From: Polaromonas sp.
GTDB taxonomy: Bacteria; Pseudomonadota; Gammaproteobacteria; Burkholderiales; Burkholderiaceae_C
Length of the DNA stretch: 10,908 nucleotides
Reading direction: 5' to 3'
Assembly (NCBI GenBank): GCA_014376885.1
Contig: JACMQR010000026.1
Span: 1 to 10,908, forward strand
Shown in pieces: positions 1 to 7,283 of this stretch. A program made the translations under genes and the position numbers. The notes below the pieces were generated by a model. The model had not been told where the DNA came from and searched no databases. It saw nothing but the letters and a program-made list of their open reading frames with translations. Positions within the stretch are counted from its first letter, which is position 1, and every line of letters starts with the position of its first letter.

Positions 1-45
1 CGGCCCAAGGGCTTGTTTGGCTCGCTGCAAGAACGCAAGGTCTGA
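1..45 (+). CDS. livH: C-terminal end of LivH, branched-chain amino acid ABC transporter permease (partial)
   Basis: The window opens inside a reading frame whose last 14 codons read RPKGLFGSLQERKV and then stop with TGA at 43-45. The RP-x-GLFG tail followed by a charged end is the usual C-terminus of LivH-type permeases. The next gene, 4 nt downstream, is livM, the expected operon neighbour. LivH is an integral inner-membrane subunit that pairs with LivM to form the channel of a HAAT-family (hydrophobic amino acid) ABC importer. Only the tail is visible, so the call rests on this short motif plus gene order. The rest of the gene lies to the left of the window. Confidence 0.75.
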   Translation, partial: RPKGLFGSLQERKV

Positions 46-49
46 TGTC

Positions 50-913
50 ATGGAATGGTTTGACAACTTCTGGTCGGTTTACAGCAACCTGGTGCTCACG
101 CTGGGCACCAATGCGCTGCTGGCCCTGTCCATCTACCTGACGCTCTCGTGCGGCATGCTCGTCATTGCCAATGCCGCCTTCATGGGCATAGGCGCCTACA
201 CCTCTGCGCTGCTGACGATCAACTCCGGCCTGCCGTTCCCGCTCGCGCTGGCGGCGGGCATGGCAGCACCGGCGGCCATGGCCTTTGTGATCGGCAAGCC
301 CACCTTGCGGCTCTCCGGCGTCTATTTGGCCATGGCCACCCTGGCTTTTGGCGAGGTGGTGCGCATTGCGCTGCTGAACGCCGAATCGGTCACGGGCGGC
401 GCGCTGGGACTCAACGGCATTCCGCAATCGACCCAGTGGTGGCATGTGGCGCTGGCCCTCGCCGTCACGCTGGCCGTGCTTTGGCGCCTGCGCCGCTCCA
501 AGGTCGGACGCGCCTTTGAAGCCATCAAGGAAGACGAGACGGCGGCGGGCCTGATGGGCATCGACGTGGCAGCGCACAAGATGCTGGCTTTTGTGCTGGG
601 CGCAGCCATTGCCGGCCTGGCCGGCACGCTCAACGCCCACCTGACTTTTTTCATCGGGCCCAGCGAATACGGCTTTGACCGCGCAGTGGACATCCTCACC
701 ATGGCCATTCTGGGCGGTATTGGCGAGCTGACCGGCCCGGTGGTCGGCGCTGTCATTCTCACGCTGCTGCCGGAGCTGCTGCGCTCGTTCAAGGACTTCC
801 GGCTGGTCGTCAACGGCTTCATCCTGGTGCTGATCGTGCTGTTCCTGCCCAGAGGCATCTGGGATCCAGCGCGCATCCGCCAATGGTTTGGCAAGCAAGA
901 GGGTCGAGCATGA
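50..913 (+). CDS. livM: LivM, branched-chain amino acid ABC transporter permease
   Basis: A 287-residue integral membrane protein, normal length for bacterial LivM, with about eight hydrophobic segments. It forms the inner-membrane channel together with LivH. The cytoplasmic EAA-like loop that contacts the ATPases is visible at about residues 153-172 (GRAFEAIKEDETAAGLMGID). The C-terminal part has the family-typical GGIGELTGPVVGA stretch and ends with an FLPRGIW segment. I chose ATG at 50, which has AAGG at 37-40 nine bases upstream and leaves a 4-nt gap after the livH stop. An in-frame TTG at 17 would lie inside livH and is less likely. The stop overlaps the livG start (ATGA). Family knowledge places substrates among Leu/Ile/Val, but related HAAT systems also carry urea, amides or aromatic acids. 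The exact substrate cannot be read here because the binding protein is outside the window. Confidence 0.93.
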   Translation: MEWFDNFWSVYSNLVLTLGTNALLALSIYLTLSCGMLVIANAAFMGIGAYTSALLTINSGLPFPLALAAGMAAPAAMAFVIGKPTLRLSGVYLAMATLAFGEVVRIALLNAESVTGGALGLNGIPQSTQWWHVALALAVTLAVLWRLRRSKVGRAFEAIKEDETAAGLMGIDVAAHKMLAFVLGAAIAGLAGTLNAHLTFFIGPSEYGFDRAVDILTMAILGGIGELTGPVVGAVILTLLPELLRSFKDFRLVVNGFILVLIVLFLPRGIWDPARIRQWFGKQEGRA

Positions 914-1794
914 GCACCGCCGGGCCATCCCAGGGCGCCAAAGCCGCCCATGGGGGTGGGAAGCCACACGCAGTGAGCGACCGTGAGGGCAGGCTGCGCA
1001 GCGCCCTGAAGCTCGATTCTCTGTCGCGCCATTTCGGCGGCCTCAAGGTGCTCCAGGACGTAAATCTGGAGATTTCTCAAGGCGGTATCTTCGGCCTGAT
1101 CGGCCCCAACGGGGCTGGCAAAACGACTGTATTCAACCTTATCACCGGCCTCTTGCCGCCCACCAGCGGGCGGATTGAATTCAACGGCCAGCACCTGGCC
1201 GGCTACAAGCCGCACGAGATTACGCGCCTGGGCATTGCTCGCACCTTCCAGAACATCCGCATCTTCAAAGAGATGTCGCTGCTGGAAAACGTGATGGTCG
1301 GCATGCATGCACATTTGAAGTATGGCGCGTTCGGCCTGCTGGCCGCCTCCGGGCTGTTTCACAGCGAGGAACGCCGGGCGCGCGAGCGGGCGCGCGAGTT
1401 GCTGTCCTGGGTCAAGCTGGACCACAAGGCGGCTGACAAGGCCGACAACCTGTCGTATGGCGAACAGCGCAAGCTCGAACTGGCACGGGCTCTTGCGACG
1501 GATCCCCAACTGCTGCTGCTGGACGAGCCCGTCGCGGGCATGAACAGCGCTGAAAAAGTCGAGCTGATGGTGGAGATCCGCAACATCAGCGCACGCGGCT
1601 ACACGATTTTCATGATTGAACACGACATGCGTTTTGTGATGGGTCTGTGCGAGGACATCGCCGTGCTGAATTTTGGCCGCATCATTGCGCGCGGCAATCC
1701 CGACATGATCCGTAACGATCCGCAGGTGATCGAGGCCTACTTGGGCCGCGAAGACGACGAAACCAGCCTGGACGACAAGGCGGGTGAACCATGA
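910..1794 (+). CDS. livG: LivG, branched-chain amino acid ABC transporter ATP-binding protein
   Basis: A 294-residue cytoplasmic ATPase that powers the LivHM channel. Motifs in order: Walker [10 protein letters not shown] at 65-73, Q-loop TFQN with Gln114, signature LSYGEQ at 181-186 (a common LivG variant of LSGGQ), Walker B LLLLDEP at 201-207, H-loop IEHD at 236-239. The C-terminus has the LivG-type ending with IEAYLG. The start is ATG 910, overlapping the livM stop by 4 nt and preceded by AGAGGG at 898-903. An upstream in-frame ATG at 883 lies inside livM and is less suitable. Oddity: about 33 residues precede the first ABC strand ([13 protein letters not shown]), with a Gly/Ser/Ala-rich, low-order composition. 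That is roughly 20-25 residues longer than typical LivG. The 3' end overlaps livF by 4 nt, so translation is probably coupled. Confidence 0.95.
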   Translation: MSTAGPSQGAKAAHGGGKPHAVSDREGRLRSALKLDSLSRHFGGLKVLQDVNLEISQGGIFGLIGPNGAGKTTVFNLITGLLPPTSGRIEFNGQHLAGYKPHEITRLGIARTFQNIRIFKEMSLLENVMVGMHAHLKYGAFGLLAASGLFHSEERRARERARELLSWVKLDHKAADKADNLSYGEQRKLELARALATDPQLLLLDEPVAGMNSAEKVELMVEIRNISARGYTIFMIEHDMRFVMGLCEDIAVLNFGRIIARGNPDMIRNDPQVIEAYLGREDDETSLDDKAGEP

Positions 1795-2504
1795 GTGCGC
1801 TGCTGCAAGTCAGGGGCTTGAAAGTCGCTTACGGCCATATTCAAGCGGTCAGAGGCATTGACCTGGAACTCCACGAAGGGCAGATCACCACGCTGGTGGG
1901 TGCCAACGGCGCGGGCAAATCAACCACCTTGCTGGCCCTCTCGGGCCTGGTCAAGAAAGCCGCGGGCCAGGTGACTTTAGGCGGTCAGGACCTGAGCCGG
2001 ATGGCGCCCCACAAGATCGTGGCCAGCGGCGTGGTGCAGGTCGCAGAAGGCCGCGCCACCCTGACTACCCTGACGGTGCAGGAAAACCTGGAGCTCGGCG
2101 CTTACACCCGGCAGGGCCGCTACAACCGCGCTCAGGAACTCGATGCCATCTACACGCTGTTTCCGGTGCTAAGGGAGCGCGCCAGCGGTTTGGCAGGCAA
2201 TCTATCGGGCGGTGAGCAGCAAATGCTGGCCATTGGCCGCGCCTTGATGGCCAAGCCCCGCGTGCTGTTGCTGGACGAACCCTCCATGGGCCTGGCACCC
2301 CTTGTCGTACAGGGCATCTTTCGCACCCTGCGGGAGATCAACCAGGCCGGCCTAACCATTTTCCTGGTCGAACAAAATGTCCGCCAAGCGCTGAAAATTG
2401 CCGACCGCGCCTATGTAATTGAGACCGGCAGCATTGTGTTGAGTGGCACAGGCCGCGAGTTGCTGGTCAATCCGAAGGTGCAGGAAGCCTACCTGGGCAG
2501 TTGA
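1791..2504 (+). CDS. livF: LivF, branched-chain amino acid ABC transporter ATP-binding protein
   Basis: A 237-residue second ATPase of the same importer, the usual LivF length. Motifs: Walker A GANGAGKST at 37-45, Q-loop VVQVAEGR with Gln83, signature LSGGEQ at 138-143, Walker B VLLLDEP at 158-164. The H-loop position reads VEQN rather than EHD, which is the normal LivF feature. The VAEGR after the Q-loop and the final VQEAYLG also mark LivF. It starts inside the end of livG (ATGA overlap) and is the last gene of the operon in the window. It converges on dxs, whose stop lies 43 bp away. I see no clear intrinsic terminator in that gap, so the end of transcription is unresolved. Confidence 0.96.
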   Translation: MSALLQVRGLKVAYGHIQAVRGIDLELHEGQITTLVGANGAGKSTTLLALSGLVKKAAGQVTLGGQDLSRMAPHKIVASGVVQVAEGRATLTTLTVQENLELGAYTRQGRYNRAQELDAIYTLFPVLRERASGLAGNLSGGEQQMLAIGRALMAKPRVLLLDEPSMGLAPLVVQGIFRTLREINQAGLTIFLVEQNVRQALKIADRAYVIETGSIVLSGTGRELLVNPKVQEAYLGS

Positions 2505-2547
2505 GGCCTCCAGCCAAACGGGCCGACTGAGCCTGACGCAGCGCTGT

Positions 2548-4458
2548 TCAAACCACCGACTTGAGCGCCACCTTGGTCGACTTGTCTGATGATGTCAAAA
2601 GCCCAAAGCGCGCAATGACAGCCGTCTCAATGCCGCAGGCATCCAGCCCCTGCAGGGCCAGCAGGTGGCCCGGGTCGCCATGCTCGATGAATTCGTCCGC
2701 CAGGCCAAGCTGGAGCAGAGGCCGCAGAACGCCGGCGGCCTGCAGCGCCTCGCCGACCGCGCTGCCCGCCCCGCCCATGATGGCGCCCTCCTCCAGCGTA
2801 ACGAGCGCCTCGTGGCTGGCGGCTATTTTCAGCAGAAGTTCGGTGTCCAGCGGCTTGGCCCAGCGCATGTTGACCACCGTGGCGCCCAGTCTTTCAGCCG
2901 CTTGCAGCGCCGGATAGAGCAGCGTGCCAAACGCCAGGATCGCGATGCCCTGCCCTTCCCGGCGGATTTCAGCCTTGCCAAACGGCAGTGACTTCAGGCC
3001 AGCTTCGGGCTCCACGCCCGCACCGGCGCCGCGCGGATAGCGCACCGCCACCGGCGAATTTTGCTCGAAGGCAGAGCTCAGCAGCTTGCGGCATTCGTTC
3101 TCGTCGGCCGGGCAGGCAATGCCCATGTTCGGAATACAGCGCAAAAACGGAATGTCGTAGGCCCCGGCATGGGTGGCGCCGTCGGCGCCGACCAGCCCCG
3201 CACGGTCCAGGGCAAACACCACCGGCAGGTTTTGCAGCGCCACGTCATGGATCAGCTGGTCGTAGCCGCGCTGCAAAAATGTCGAGTAAATCGCCACGAC
3301 CGGCTTCAAGCCTTCGCAGGCCATGCCGGCCGCAAAGGTCACCGCATGCTGCTCGGCAATGCCGACATCGTGGTAGCGCTTGGGAAAGCGTTTGTGGAAC
3401 TCCACCATGCCCGAGCCTTCGCGCATGGCCGGCGTGATGGCGACCAGTCGCGGGTCATGCTCGGCCATGTCGCACAGCCAGCGGCCAAACACCTGGGTGA
3501 AGGTCTGCTTGGCCGGCGAGGTGGCTTTTTGCAGGCCCTTGGACGGGTCGAACTTGCCCGGGCCGTGGTAGGCAATCGGGTCGACTTCGGCCAGCTTGTA
3601 GCCCTGGCCTTTTTTGGTCACGACATGCAGGAATTGCGGCCCGGCGCCGGTGGCCAGCAAATGCCGGATGTTTTCCATCGTCGGGATGAGCGACTCCAGG
3701 TCGTGGCCGTCAATCGGGCCGATGTAGTTAAAGCCGAAGTTCTCGAACAGCGTGGCCGGCACGACCATGCCCTTGGCATGCGATTCCAGGCGCCGGGCCA
3801 ACTCGAGCAGCGGCGGCGCCACGCGCAGCACCTGCTTGCCGACCTGCCGGGCCGAGGCGTAGAACCGCCCGCTCATCAATTGCGCCAGGTGGCGGTTCAG
3901 CGCGCCCACCGGCGGGCTGATGCTCATGTCGTTGTCGTTGAGCACCACCAGCAGGCGGCATTCATCATGCACGCCGGCATTGTTCAGGGCTTCGAAAGCC
4001 ATGCCGGCGCTCATCGAGCCGTCACCGATGATGGCCACCGAGTTGCGGCCTTCGCCCTTGAACTGCGACGCCAGCGCCATGCCCAGCGCCGCCGAAATCG
4101 AGGTCGAGGAATGGGCCGTGCCAAAGGTGTCGTATTCGCTCTCGTCGCGCTGCGGAAAGCCCGACAGGCCGCCAAACTGACGCAGGCTGGCCATGCGGTC
4201 CCGCCGTCCGGTGAGGATTTTGTGCGGATAGGTCTGGTGGCCCACATCCCACACCAGCCGGTCGTCGGGCGTGCTGAACACATAGTGCAGGGCAACGGTC
4301 AGCTCGACCGTGCCGAGGTTGGAGCTGAGGTGGCCGCCGGTTTTGGACACGCTGTCGAGCACATAGGCGCGCAGTTCGTCGGCCAGCGCCTTGAGCTGGG
4401 CGCGCGGCAGCTTGCGCAGATCGGCCGGGCTGTTGATGGTTTCAAGCAAAGGGTACAT
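2548..4458 (-). CDS. dxs: 1-deoxy-D-xylulose-5-phosphate synthase
   Basis: A 636-residue thiamine-diphosphate enzyme that condenses pyruvate with D-glyceraldehyde 3-phosphate to 1-deoxy-D-xylulose 5-phosphate and CO2. This is the first step of the MEP isoprenoid pathway and also feeds thiamine and pyridoxal synthesis. Visible motifs: GGHLSSNLG near 41-49, GTAHSSTS at 113-120, the ThDP/Mg site starting GDGSM at 145 and running to NN at 159-160, [14 protein letters not shown] near 174-187, YIGPIDGH near 245-252. Catalytic Glu369 lies in GIAEQHAV, and [15 protein letters not shown] (418-432) starts the second transketolase-like part. Length and order are complete and intact. ATG 4458 gives the standard DXS N-terminus. 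Upstream in-frame codons lie in ispA and do not look like DXS. No good Shine-Dalgarno sequence is visible before this ATG. It follows ispA by 49 nt on the same strand and is probably cotranscribed with xseB-ispA. Confidence 0.97.
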   Translation of the reverse strand: MYPLLETINSPADLRKLPRAQLKALADELRAYVLDSVSKTGGHLSSNLGTVELTVALHYVFSTPDDRLVWDVGHQTYPHKILTGRRDRMASLRQFGGLSGFPQRDESEYDTFGTAHSSTSISAALGMALASQFKGEGRNSVAIIGDGSMSAGMAFEALNNAGVHDECRLLVVLNDNDMSISPPVGALNRHLAQLMSGRFYASARQVGKQVLRVAPPLLELARRLESHAKGMVVPATLFENFGFNYIGPIDGHDLESLIPTMENIRHLLATGAGPQFLHVVTKKGQGYKLAEVDPIAYHGPGKFDPSKGLQKATSPAKQTFTQVFGRWLCDMAEHDPRLVAITPAMREGSGMVEFHKRFPKRYHDVGIAEQHAVTFAAGMACEGLKPVVAIYSTFLQRGYDQLIHDVALQNLPVVFALDRAGLVGADGATHAGAYDIPFLRCIPNMGIACPADENECRKLLSSAFEQNSPVAVRYPRGAGAGVEPEAGLKSLPFGKAEIRREGQGIAILAFGTLLYPALQAAERLGATVVNMRWAKPLDTELLLKIAASHEALVTLEEGAIMGGAGSAVGEALQAAGVLRPLLQLGLADEFIEHGDPGHLLALQGLDACGIETAVIARFGLLTSSDKSTKVALKSVV

Positions 4459-4475
4459 CGTGAGGTAAGGGTTTG

Positions 4476-4495
4476 ATGGCCGGCCCACCGGCCAT
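4476..4495 (-). repeat. Perfect inverted repeat (8-bp stem, 4-nt loop) between ispA and dxs
   Basis: ATGGCCGG (4476-4483) and CCGGCCAT (4488-4495) are exact reverse complements separated by four bases. In the xseB-ispA-dxs transcript this G+C-rich hairpin would sit 12 nt after the ispA stop codon and end 17 nt before the dxs ATG. No T-run follows on the minus strand, so it does not look like a terminator. It could slow transcript decay, mark a processing site, or affect dxs translation, which has no clear ribosome binding site. That function is inference only. Confidence 0.6.
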
Positions 4496-4507
4496 GAGGG
4501 CGCAGGG

Positions 4508-5449
4508 CTATTGCTGGCGGTTGACCAGCATGTTGGCCAGCGCCTGCAACGGCTCGATATTGCCCAGTTCGCTGGTCTGAAGGCTGGCCAGGGCCTGGGC
4601 CAGCAGGTGCTGGGCATAGTTCCTGGAGGCGGTCAAGCCCATGAGCGAGACAAAGGTCGGCTTTTCCTGGGCGGCATCCTTGCCGGCGGTCTTGCCAAGG
4701 GTGGCCGCGTCGGCAGTCACATCAAGAATGTCGTCGACCACCTGAAAAGCCAGGCCGACCGCCGCGCCGCAGGCCGCGCCCATCAGCACGCTGGCCTGCA
4801 GCAAGGCGCCGGTTTTCAGCCGGTGCATTTCATGCAGCTCGCCTGAGGTGAGCGGCAGGCCGACGCTGGCCAGGTCTATGGCCTGTCCGCCGGCCATGCC
4901 TTGAAAACCCGCCGCCTGGGCCAGCAGGCGGCACAGGCGCGCCTGGGTGGGCGCGTCGACCGAGCCATCTTCGGGCGTGAGCAACTCAAACGCCAGCGCC
5001 TGCAGCGCGTCGCCGGCCAGCAGCGCCTGCGCTTCGCCGAACTTGACATGCGCTGTGGGCTTGCCCCGGCGCAGCACATCGTTGTCCATGCAGGGCAGGT
5101 CGTCATGCACCAGCGAATAGGCATGGATCAGCTCGACCGCACAGGCCGGCCGCAAGGCTGCCCGGGCATCTCCCCCAGCCGCCTCGCAAGCAGCCATGAC
5201 AAGCAACGGCCGCAGGCGCTTGCCGCCGTCGAGCACGGCATAGCGCATGGCATCACCCAGACCGGCCGGCGCGGGCGTCGCGGCCGGGTCAGCGACCCAG
5301 CGCGACAATGCTTGCTCAATGGCAGCGAGCTGCCCGGCGCGCCAGACGCCCAAAGCGAACGGGAGGATAAATTCAGGAGCGTTCAAATCAGTGGTCTCGT
5401 GCGCTGGTGCGGTAACGCGGTGGTGTGGCAGGGATGAGGGCAGCGCCAT
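4508..5449 (-). CDS. ispA: (2E,6E)-farnesyl diphosphate synthase / short-chain polyprenyl synthetase, with apparent internal deletion
   Basis: A 313-residue trans-prenyltransferase that condenses dimethylallyl and isopentenyl diphosphates to geranyl and farnesyl diphosphate. Motifs: GGKRLRP at 75-81, first Asp-rich motif DDLPCMDND at 116-124 (two residues inserted, the bacterial type), HVKFGEA at 134-140, GGQAIDL at 187-193, KTGALL at 212-217, GLAFQ at 232-236, second Asp-rich motif DDILD at 239-243. Between KTGAL and GLAFQ there are about 15 fewer residues than in E. coli IspA as I recall it. The in-frame gap removes the first half of the helix leading into DDILD. The start is uncertain: ATG 5449 is the longest choice, but an in-frame TTG at 5386 would give an N-terminus ([18 protein letters not shown]) more like relatives. 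Neither has a strong ribosome binding site. It lies between xseB and dxs, the usual order in Burkholderiales. Confidence 0.93.
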   Translation of the reverse strand: MALPSSLPHHRVTAPAHETTDLNAPEFILPFALGVWRAGQLAAIEQALSRWVADPAATPAPAGLGDAMRYAVLDGGKRLRPLLVMAACEAAGGDARAALRPACAVELIHAYSLVHDDLPCMDNDVLRRGKPTAHVKFGEAQALLAGDALQALAFELLTPEDGSVDAPTQARLCRLLAQAAGFQGMAGGQAIDLASVGLPLTSGELHEMHRLKTGALLQASVLMGAACGAAVGLAFQVVDDILDVTADAATLGKTAGKDAAQEKPTFVSLMGLTASRNYAQHLLAQALASLQTSELGNIEPLQALANMLVNRQQ

Positions 5450-5485
5450 GCCGGTTCACGCGGCCAACGGGCATTGCGCCGCACA

Positions 5486-5538
5486 CATTGCAGTGGCGCT
5501 TTTGAGCAGGGAAAAAGTCGGTTTGCATTGCAGCGGCG
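5486..5538. repeat. Short direct repeat in the xseB-ispA gap
   Basis: CATTGCAGTGGCG (5486-5498) recurs 40 bp further on as CATTGCAGCGGCG (5526-5538), 12 of 13 bases identical. A third, shorter relative, GCATTGCGCCGC, lies at 5471-5482. They fall in the 95-bp non-coding stretch between the xseB stop and the longest ispA start. This may be a small local duplication. No regulatory role can be shown from the sequence. Confidence 0.4.
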
Positions 5539-5544
5539 TCAAAG

Positions 5545-5829
5545 TCAGGCGGCCATCCAGGGCTTGAGTTCGGTGCCTTCCAACACCTTGACCTGGGTTT
5601 CAACCGCTTCGAGCCGGTCGCGGCAAAACTTCAGCAGTTGCGCGCCGCGCTGGTAGCCGGCGAGCAGCTGATCGAGCGGCAACTGCCCGGACTCCAGCCG
5701 GCCGACCAGGTTTTCCAGCTCTTGGAGGGCGGCCTCATAGGTGGCCGGCAGCTCGGGCGCAGGCAAGGCGCTGCCCGCGCGGTCTGGAGCGGCCGGTGCA
5801 ACGGAAGGGGAAACGGAATTTTTTGGCAT
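5545..5829 (-). CDS. xseB: Exodeoxyribonuclease VII small subunit
   Basis: A 94-residue protein. Several small subunits bind one XseA large subunit to form exonuclease VII, which degrades single-stranded DNA in both directions to acid-soluble oligonucleotides. Residues 30-92 match the family: [19 protein letters not shown], then [20 protein letters not shown], then [15 protein letters not shown], two helices forming an antiparallel coiled coil. The first 28 residues are Pro/Ala/Ser-rich and look disordered, a common feature in this order. ATG 5829 is used; the preceding bases are A-rich (a run of seven A) with no clear Shine-Dalgarno sequence. It is the first gene of the xseB-ispA-dxs unit and is divergent from the Rieske oxygenase gene. 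xseA is not in the window, as is usual, since it sits elsewhere in most genomes. Confidence 0.94.
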   Translation of the reverse strand: MPKNSVSPSVAPAAPDRAGSALPAPELPATYEAALQELENLVGRLESGQLPLDQLLAGYQRGAQLLKFCRDRLEAVETQVKVLEGTELKPWMAA

Positions 5830-5851
5830 GGATTTTTTTAAGCTGAAGTGG

Positions 5852-5878
5852 ATTTTAGGCGCTAACGGCGGTTTTCAG
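5852..5878 (-). promoter_or_regulatory. Possible sigma-70 type promoter for xseB-ispA-dxs
   Basis: On the minus strand TAAAAT (5857 down to 5852) matches the -10 consensus at 5 of 6 positions and lies 22 nt before the xseB ATG. A CTGAAA (5878 down to 5873) is a 4-of-6 match to a -35 box, but the 15-bp spacing is short. The call rests on these weak matches and on the position at the head of the operon. Confidence 0.3.
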
Positions 5879-5881
5879 CAG

Positions 5882-5897
5882 GGGCGCCTTCGCGCCC
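5882..5897. repeat. Perfect hairpin in the xseB / Rieske divergent region
   Basis: GGGCGC (5882-5887) and GCGCCC (5892-5897) are exact reverse complements around a 4-base loop. The repeat sits 53 bp before the xseB start, in the 231-bp region between two divergent genes. No T-run follows on either strand, so a terminator is unlikely. It could be a structured leader or a protein-binding palindrome. Confidence 0.45.
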
Positions 5898-5934
5898 GGC
5901 TTGTCTTCCTTGGCTGACCGTACCGGCGTAAACC

Positions 5935-5961
5935 CTTGCCGGCCTGCCGGCCGGGTACACT
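5935..5961 (+). promoter_or_regulatory. Weak candidate promoter for the Rieske oxygenase gene
   Basis: TACACT at 5956-5961 is a 4-of-6 match to a -10 box about 100 bp before the oxygenase ATG. Upstream CTTGCC/TTGCCG near 5935-5941 could serve as a -35 box, but the spacing of 14-15 bp is below the usual 16-18. The call is tentative, because the divergent gap must hold a promoter for this gene and this is the only candidate that I could see. Confidence 0.22.
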
Positions 5962-6060
5962 GACCCCCCATTTCCGCTGACAAAAGGCTCCAAGGCGCCT
6001 GGCGTGCGGCCCGGCCGCCGGATCCGGGGTCCGGTTGCCGCAGACTGTTGAGAACCATTG

Positions 6061-7179
6061 ATGCCCGATAAAAGCCTTCGCCTGTTGCAAGCCACCAGCC
6101 AGCTGCCGATTTCCAGTTACTTTGATGCCGGCTTGTACCAGCGTGAGCAGCAAAAACTGTTCGCCCGCGGGCCACGCTACCTGGGCCACGAACTTTCGGT
6201 TCCCAACCTGGGCGACTACTACACCTTGCCGCACGAAGGCGACGGCCGGGCCCTGGTGAGAAACGCCTCGGGCATCGAGCTGATCTCCAACGTGTGCCGG
6301 CACCGCCAGTCCACCATGCTGCAGGGCCGGGGCAACACCGGCAGCAACATTGTCTGCCCCCTGCATCGCTGGACCTACAACACCTCGGGCGAGCTGATCG
6401 GCGCGCCGCACTTCGAGGTCGACCCCTGCCTGAACCTGAACCGCTACAAGACAGGCATCTGGAACGGCCTGGTGTTTGAGGACAACGGCCGCGACATGGC
6501 CACCGACATGAAGGCGCTGGGCCACATGGCCGATCTGGACTTTTCCGGTTTCCAGCTGGACAAGGTGCATCTGCATGAGTGCCACTACAACTGGAAAACC
6601 TTTGTCGAGGTCTATCTGGAGGACTACCACGTTGGTCCGTTTCACCCCGGGCTTGGCGGCTTCGTCACCACCGACGACCTGCGCTGGGAGCTGGCGCCCC
6701 ACTATTCGATGCAAACCGTGGGCGTGTCCGACAAGCTGGGCAAGCCCGGCACCGAGGTCTACCGCAAGTGGCACGACGTGGTGCTCCAGTACCGGGGCGG
6801 TTCACCGCCCAAGTACGGCGCGATCTGGCTGACCTGCTATCCGCACATCATGATCGAGTGGTACCCGCACACCCTGGTGGTCAGCACGCTGCATCCGCAG
6901 GGGCCGGACAAAACGCTCAACGTCGTCGAATTTTTCTATCCCGAAGAAATCTGCGCTTTCGAGCGTGACTTCATCGAAGCCCAGCAGGCCGCCTACATGG
7001 AAACCTGCGTCGAGGACGACGAACTGGCGCTGCGCATGGATGCCGGCCGCAAGGCGTTGCTGCAGCGCGGCGACAACGAGTTCGGCCCCTACCAAAGCCC
7101 GATGGAAGACGGCATGCAGCATTTTCACGAATGGTATCGGCGGGAAATGGGCGCCAGCAAGACGACGCAGATGATCTGA
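6061..7179 (+). CDS. Rieske non-haem iron oxygenase, alpha subunit-like (aromatic ring-hydroxylating dioxygenase family)
   Basis: A 372-residue protein with the two-part layout of the large subunit of Rieske oxygenases. The [2Fe-2S] site is complete: Cys79-x-His81, 17 residues, Cys99-x2-His102. The catalytic domain (from about residue 170) carries the iron ligands His190 and His195 (H-x4-H in EDYHVGPFHPG). Glu187 sits at the position that often links the two metal centres. The third ligand is probably Asp319 in VEDDEL. Members accept electrons from a reductase and add oxygen to an organic substrate; this branch resembles COG4638 and choline-monooxygenase-like proteins. The substrate is unknown. 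No beta subunit, ferredoxin or reductase gene lies nearby, so electrons must come from a protein encoded elsewhere. ATG 6061 is used; the TTG just before it gives one extra residue. The upstream GAGA is a weak ribosome binding site. Confidence 0.9.
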   Translation: MPDKSLRLLQATSQLPISSYFDAGLYQREQQKLFARGPRYLGHELSVPNLGDYYTLPHEGDGRALVRNASGIELISNVCRHRQSTMLQGRGNTGSNIVCPLHRWTYNTSGELIGAPHFEVDPCLNLNRYKTGIWNGLVFEDNGRDMATDMKALGHMADLDFSGFQLDKVHLHECHYNWKTFVEVYLEDYHVGPFHPGLGGFVTTDDLRWELAPHYSMQTVGVSDKLGKPGTEVYRKWHDVVLQYRGGSPPKYGAIWLTCYPHIMIEWYPHTLVVSTLHPQGPDKTLNVVEFFYPEEICAFERDFIEAQQAAYMETCVEDDELALRMDAGRKALLQRGDNEFGPYQSPMEDGMQHFHEWYRREMGASKTTQMI

Positions 7180-7242
7180 CCCCAGGCTTCAGGGCCAGCC
7201 GTGAAAACCATTGCTTCAAAAGCGCCGCGGGACCGGACGCTG

Positions 7243-7260
7243 GGCACAAAAGCCTTTTTT
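7243..7260 (+). terminator. Possible weak intrinsic terminator after the Rieske oxygenase gene
   Basis: GGC (7243-7245) and GCC (7252-7254) flank a 6-base loop and are followed directly by six T residues. The local stem is only 3-4 bp. A longer pairing of AGGCTT (7184-7189) with AAGCCT (7251-7256) is also possible. The T-run and position after the stop codon suggest a terminator, but the stem is too short for confidence. Confidence 0.25.
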
Positions 7261-7283
7261 AGTTAACCGATCAAAAGGATGCG

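Noticed and set aside
322..1623. Long minus-strand open frame opposite livM and livG
   Set aside because: It lies fully antisense to two clear transporter genes, has low-complexity composition and no recognisable domain; it is a shadow of G+C-rich coding.
2505..2547. Shared terminator between livF and dxs
   Set aside because: Only 4-bp GGCC and AGGC/GCCT pairings are found, with no T-run on either strand.
3061..4476. Long plus-strand open frame opposite dxs
   Set aside because: Antisense to an intact dxs with all motifs; the product is His/Arg/Gln-rich as expected from a shadow.
5388..5528. Possible 46-residue minus-strand protein between xseB and ispA
   Set aside because: It has an ATG and a CNVC-like pair of Cys but no binding site, and overlaps the N-terminal part of ispA.
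5875..6774. Minus-strand open frame over the Rieske gene start
   Set aside because: Antisense to the Rieske site and iron ligands; no family features.
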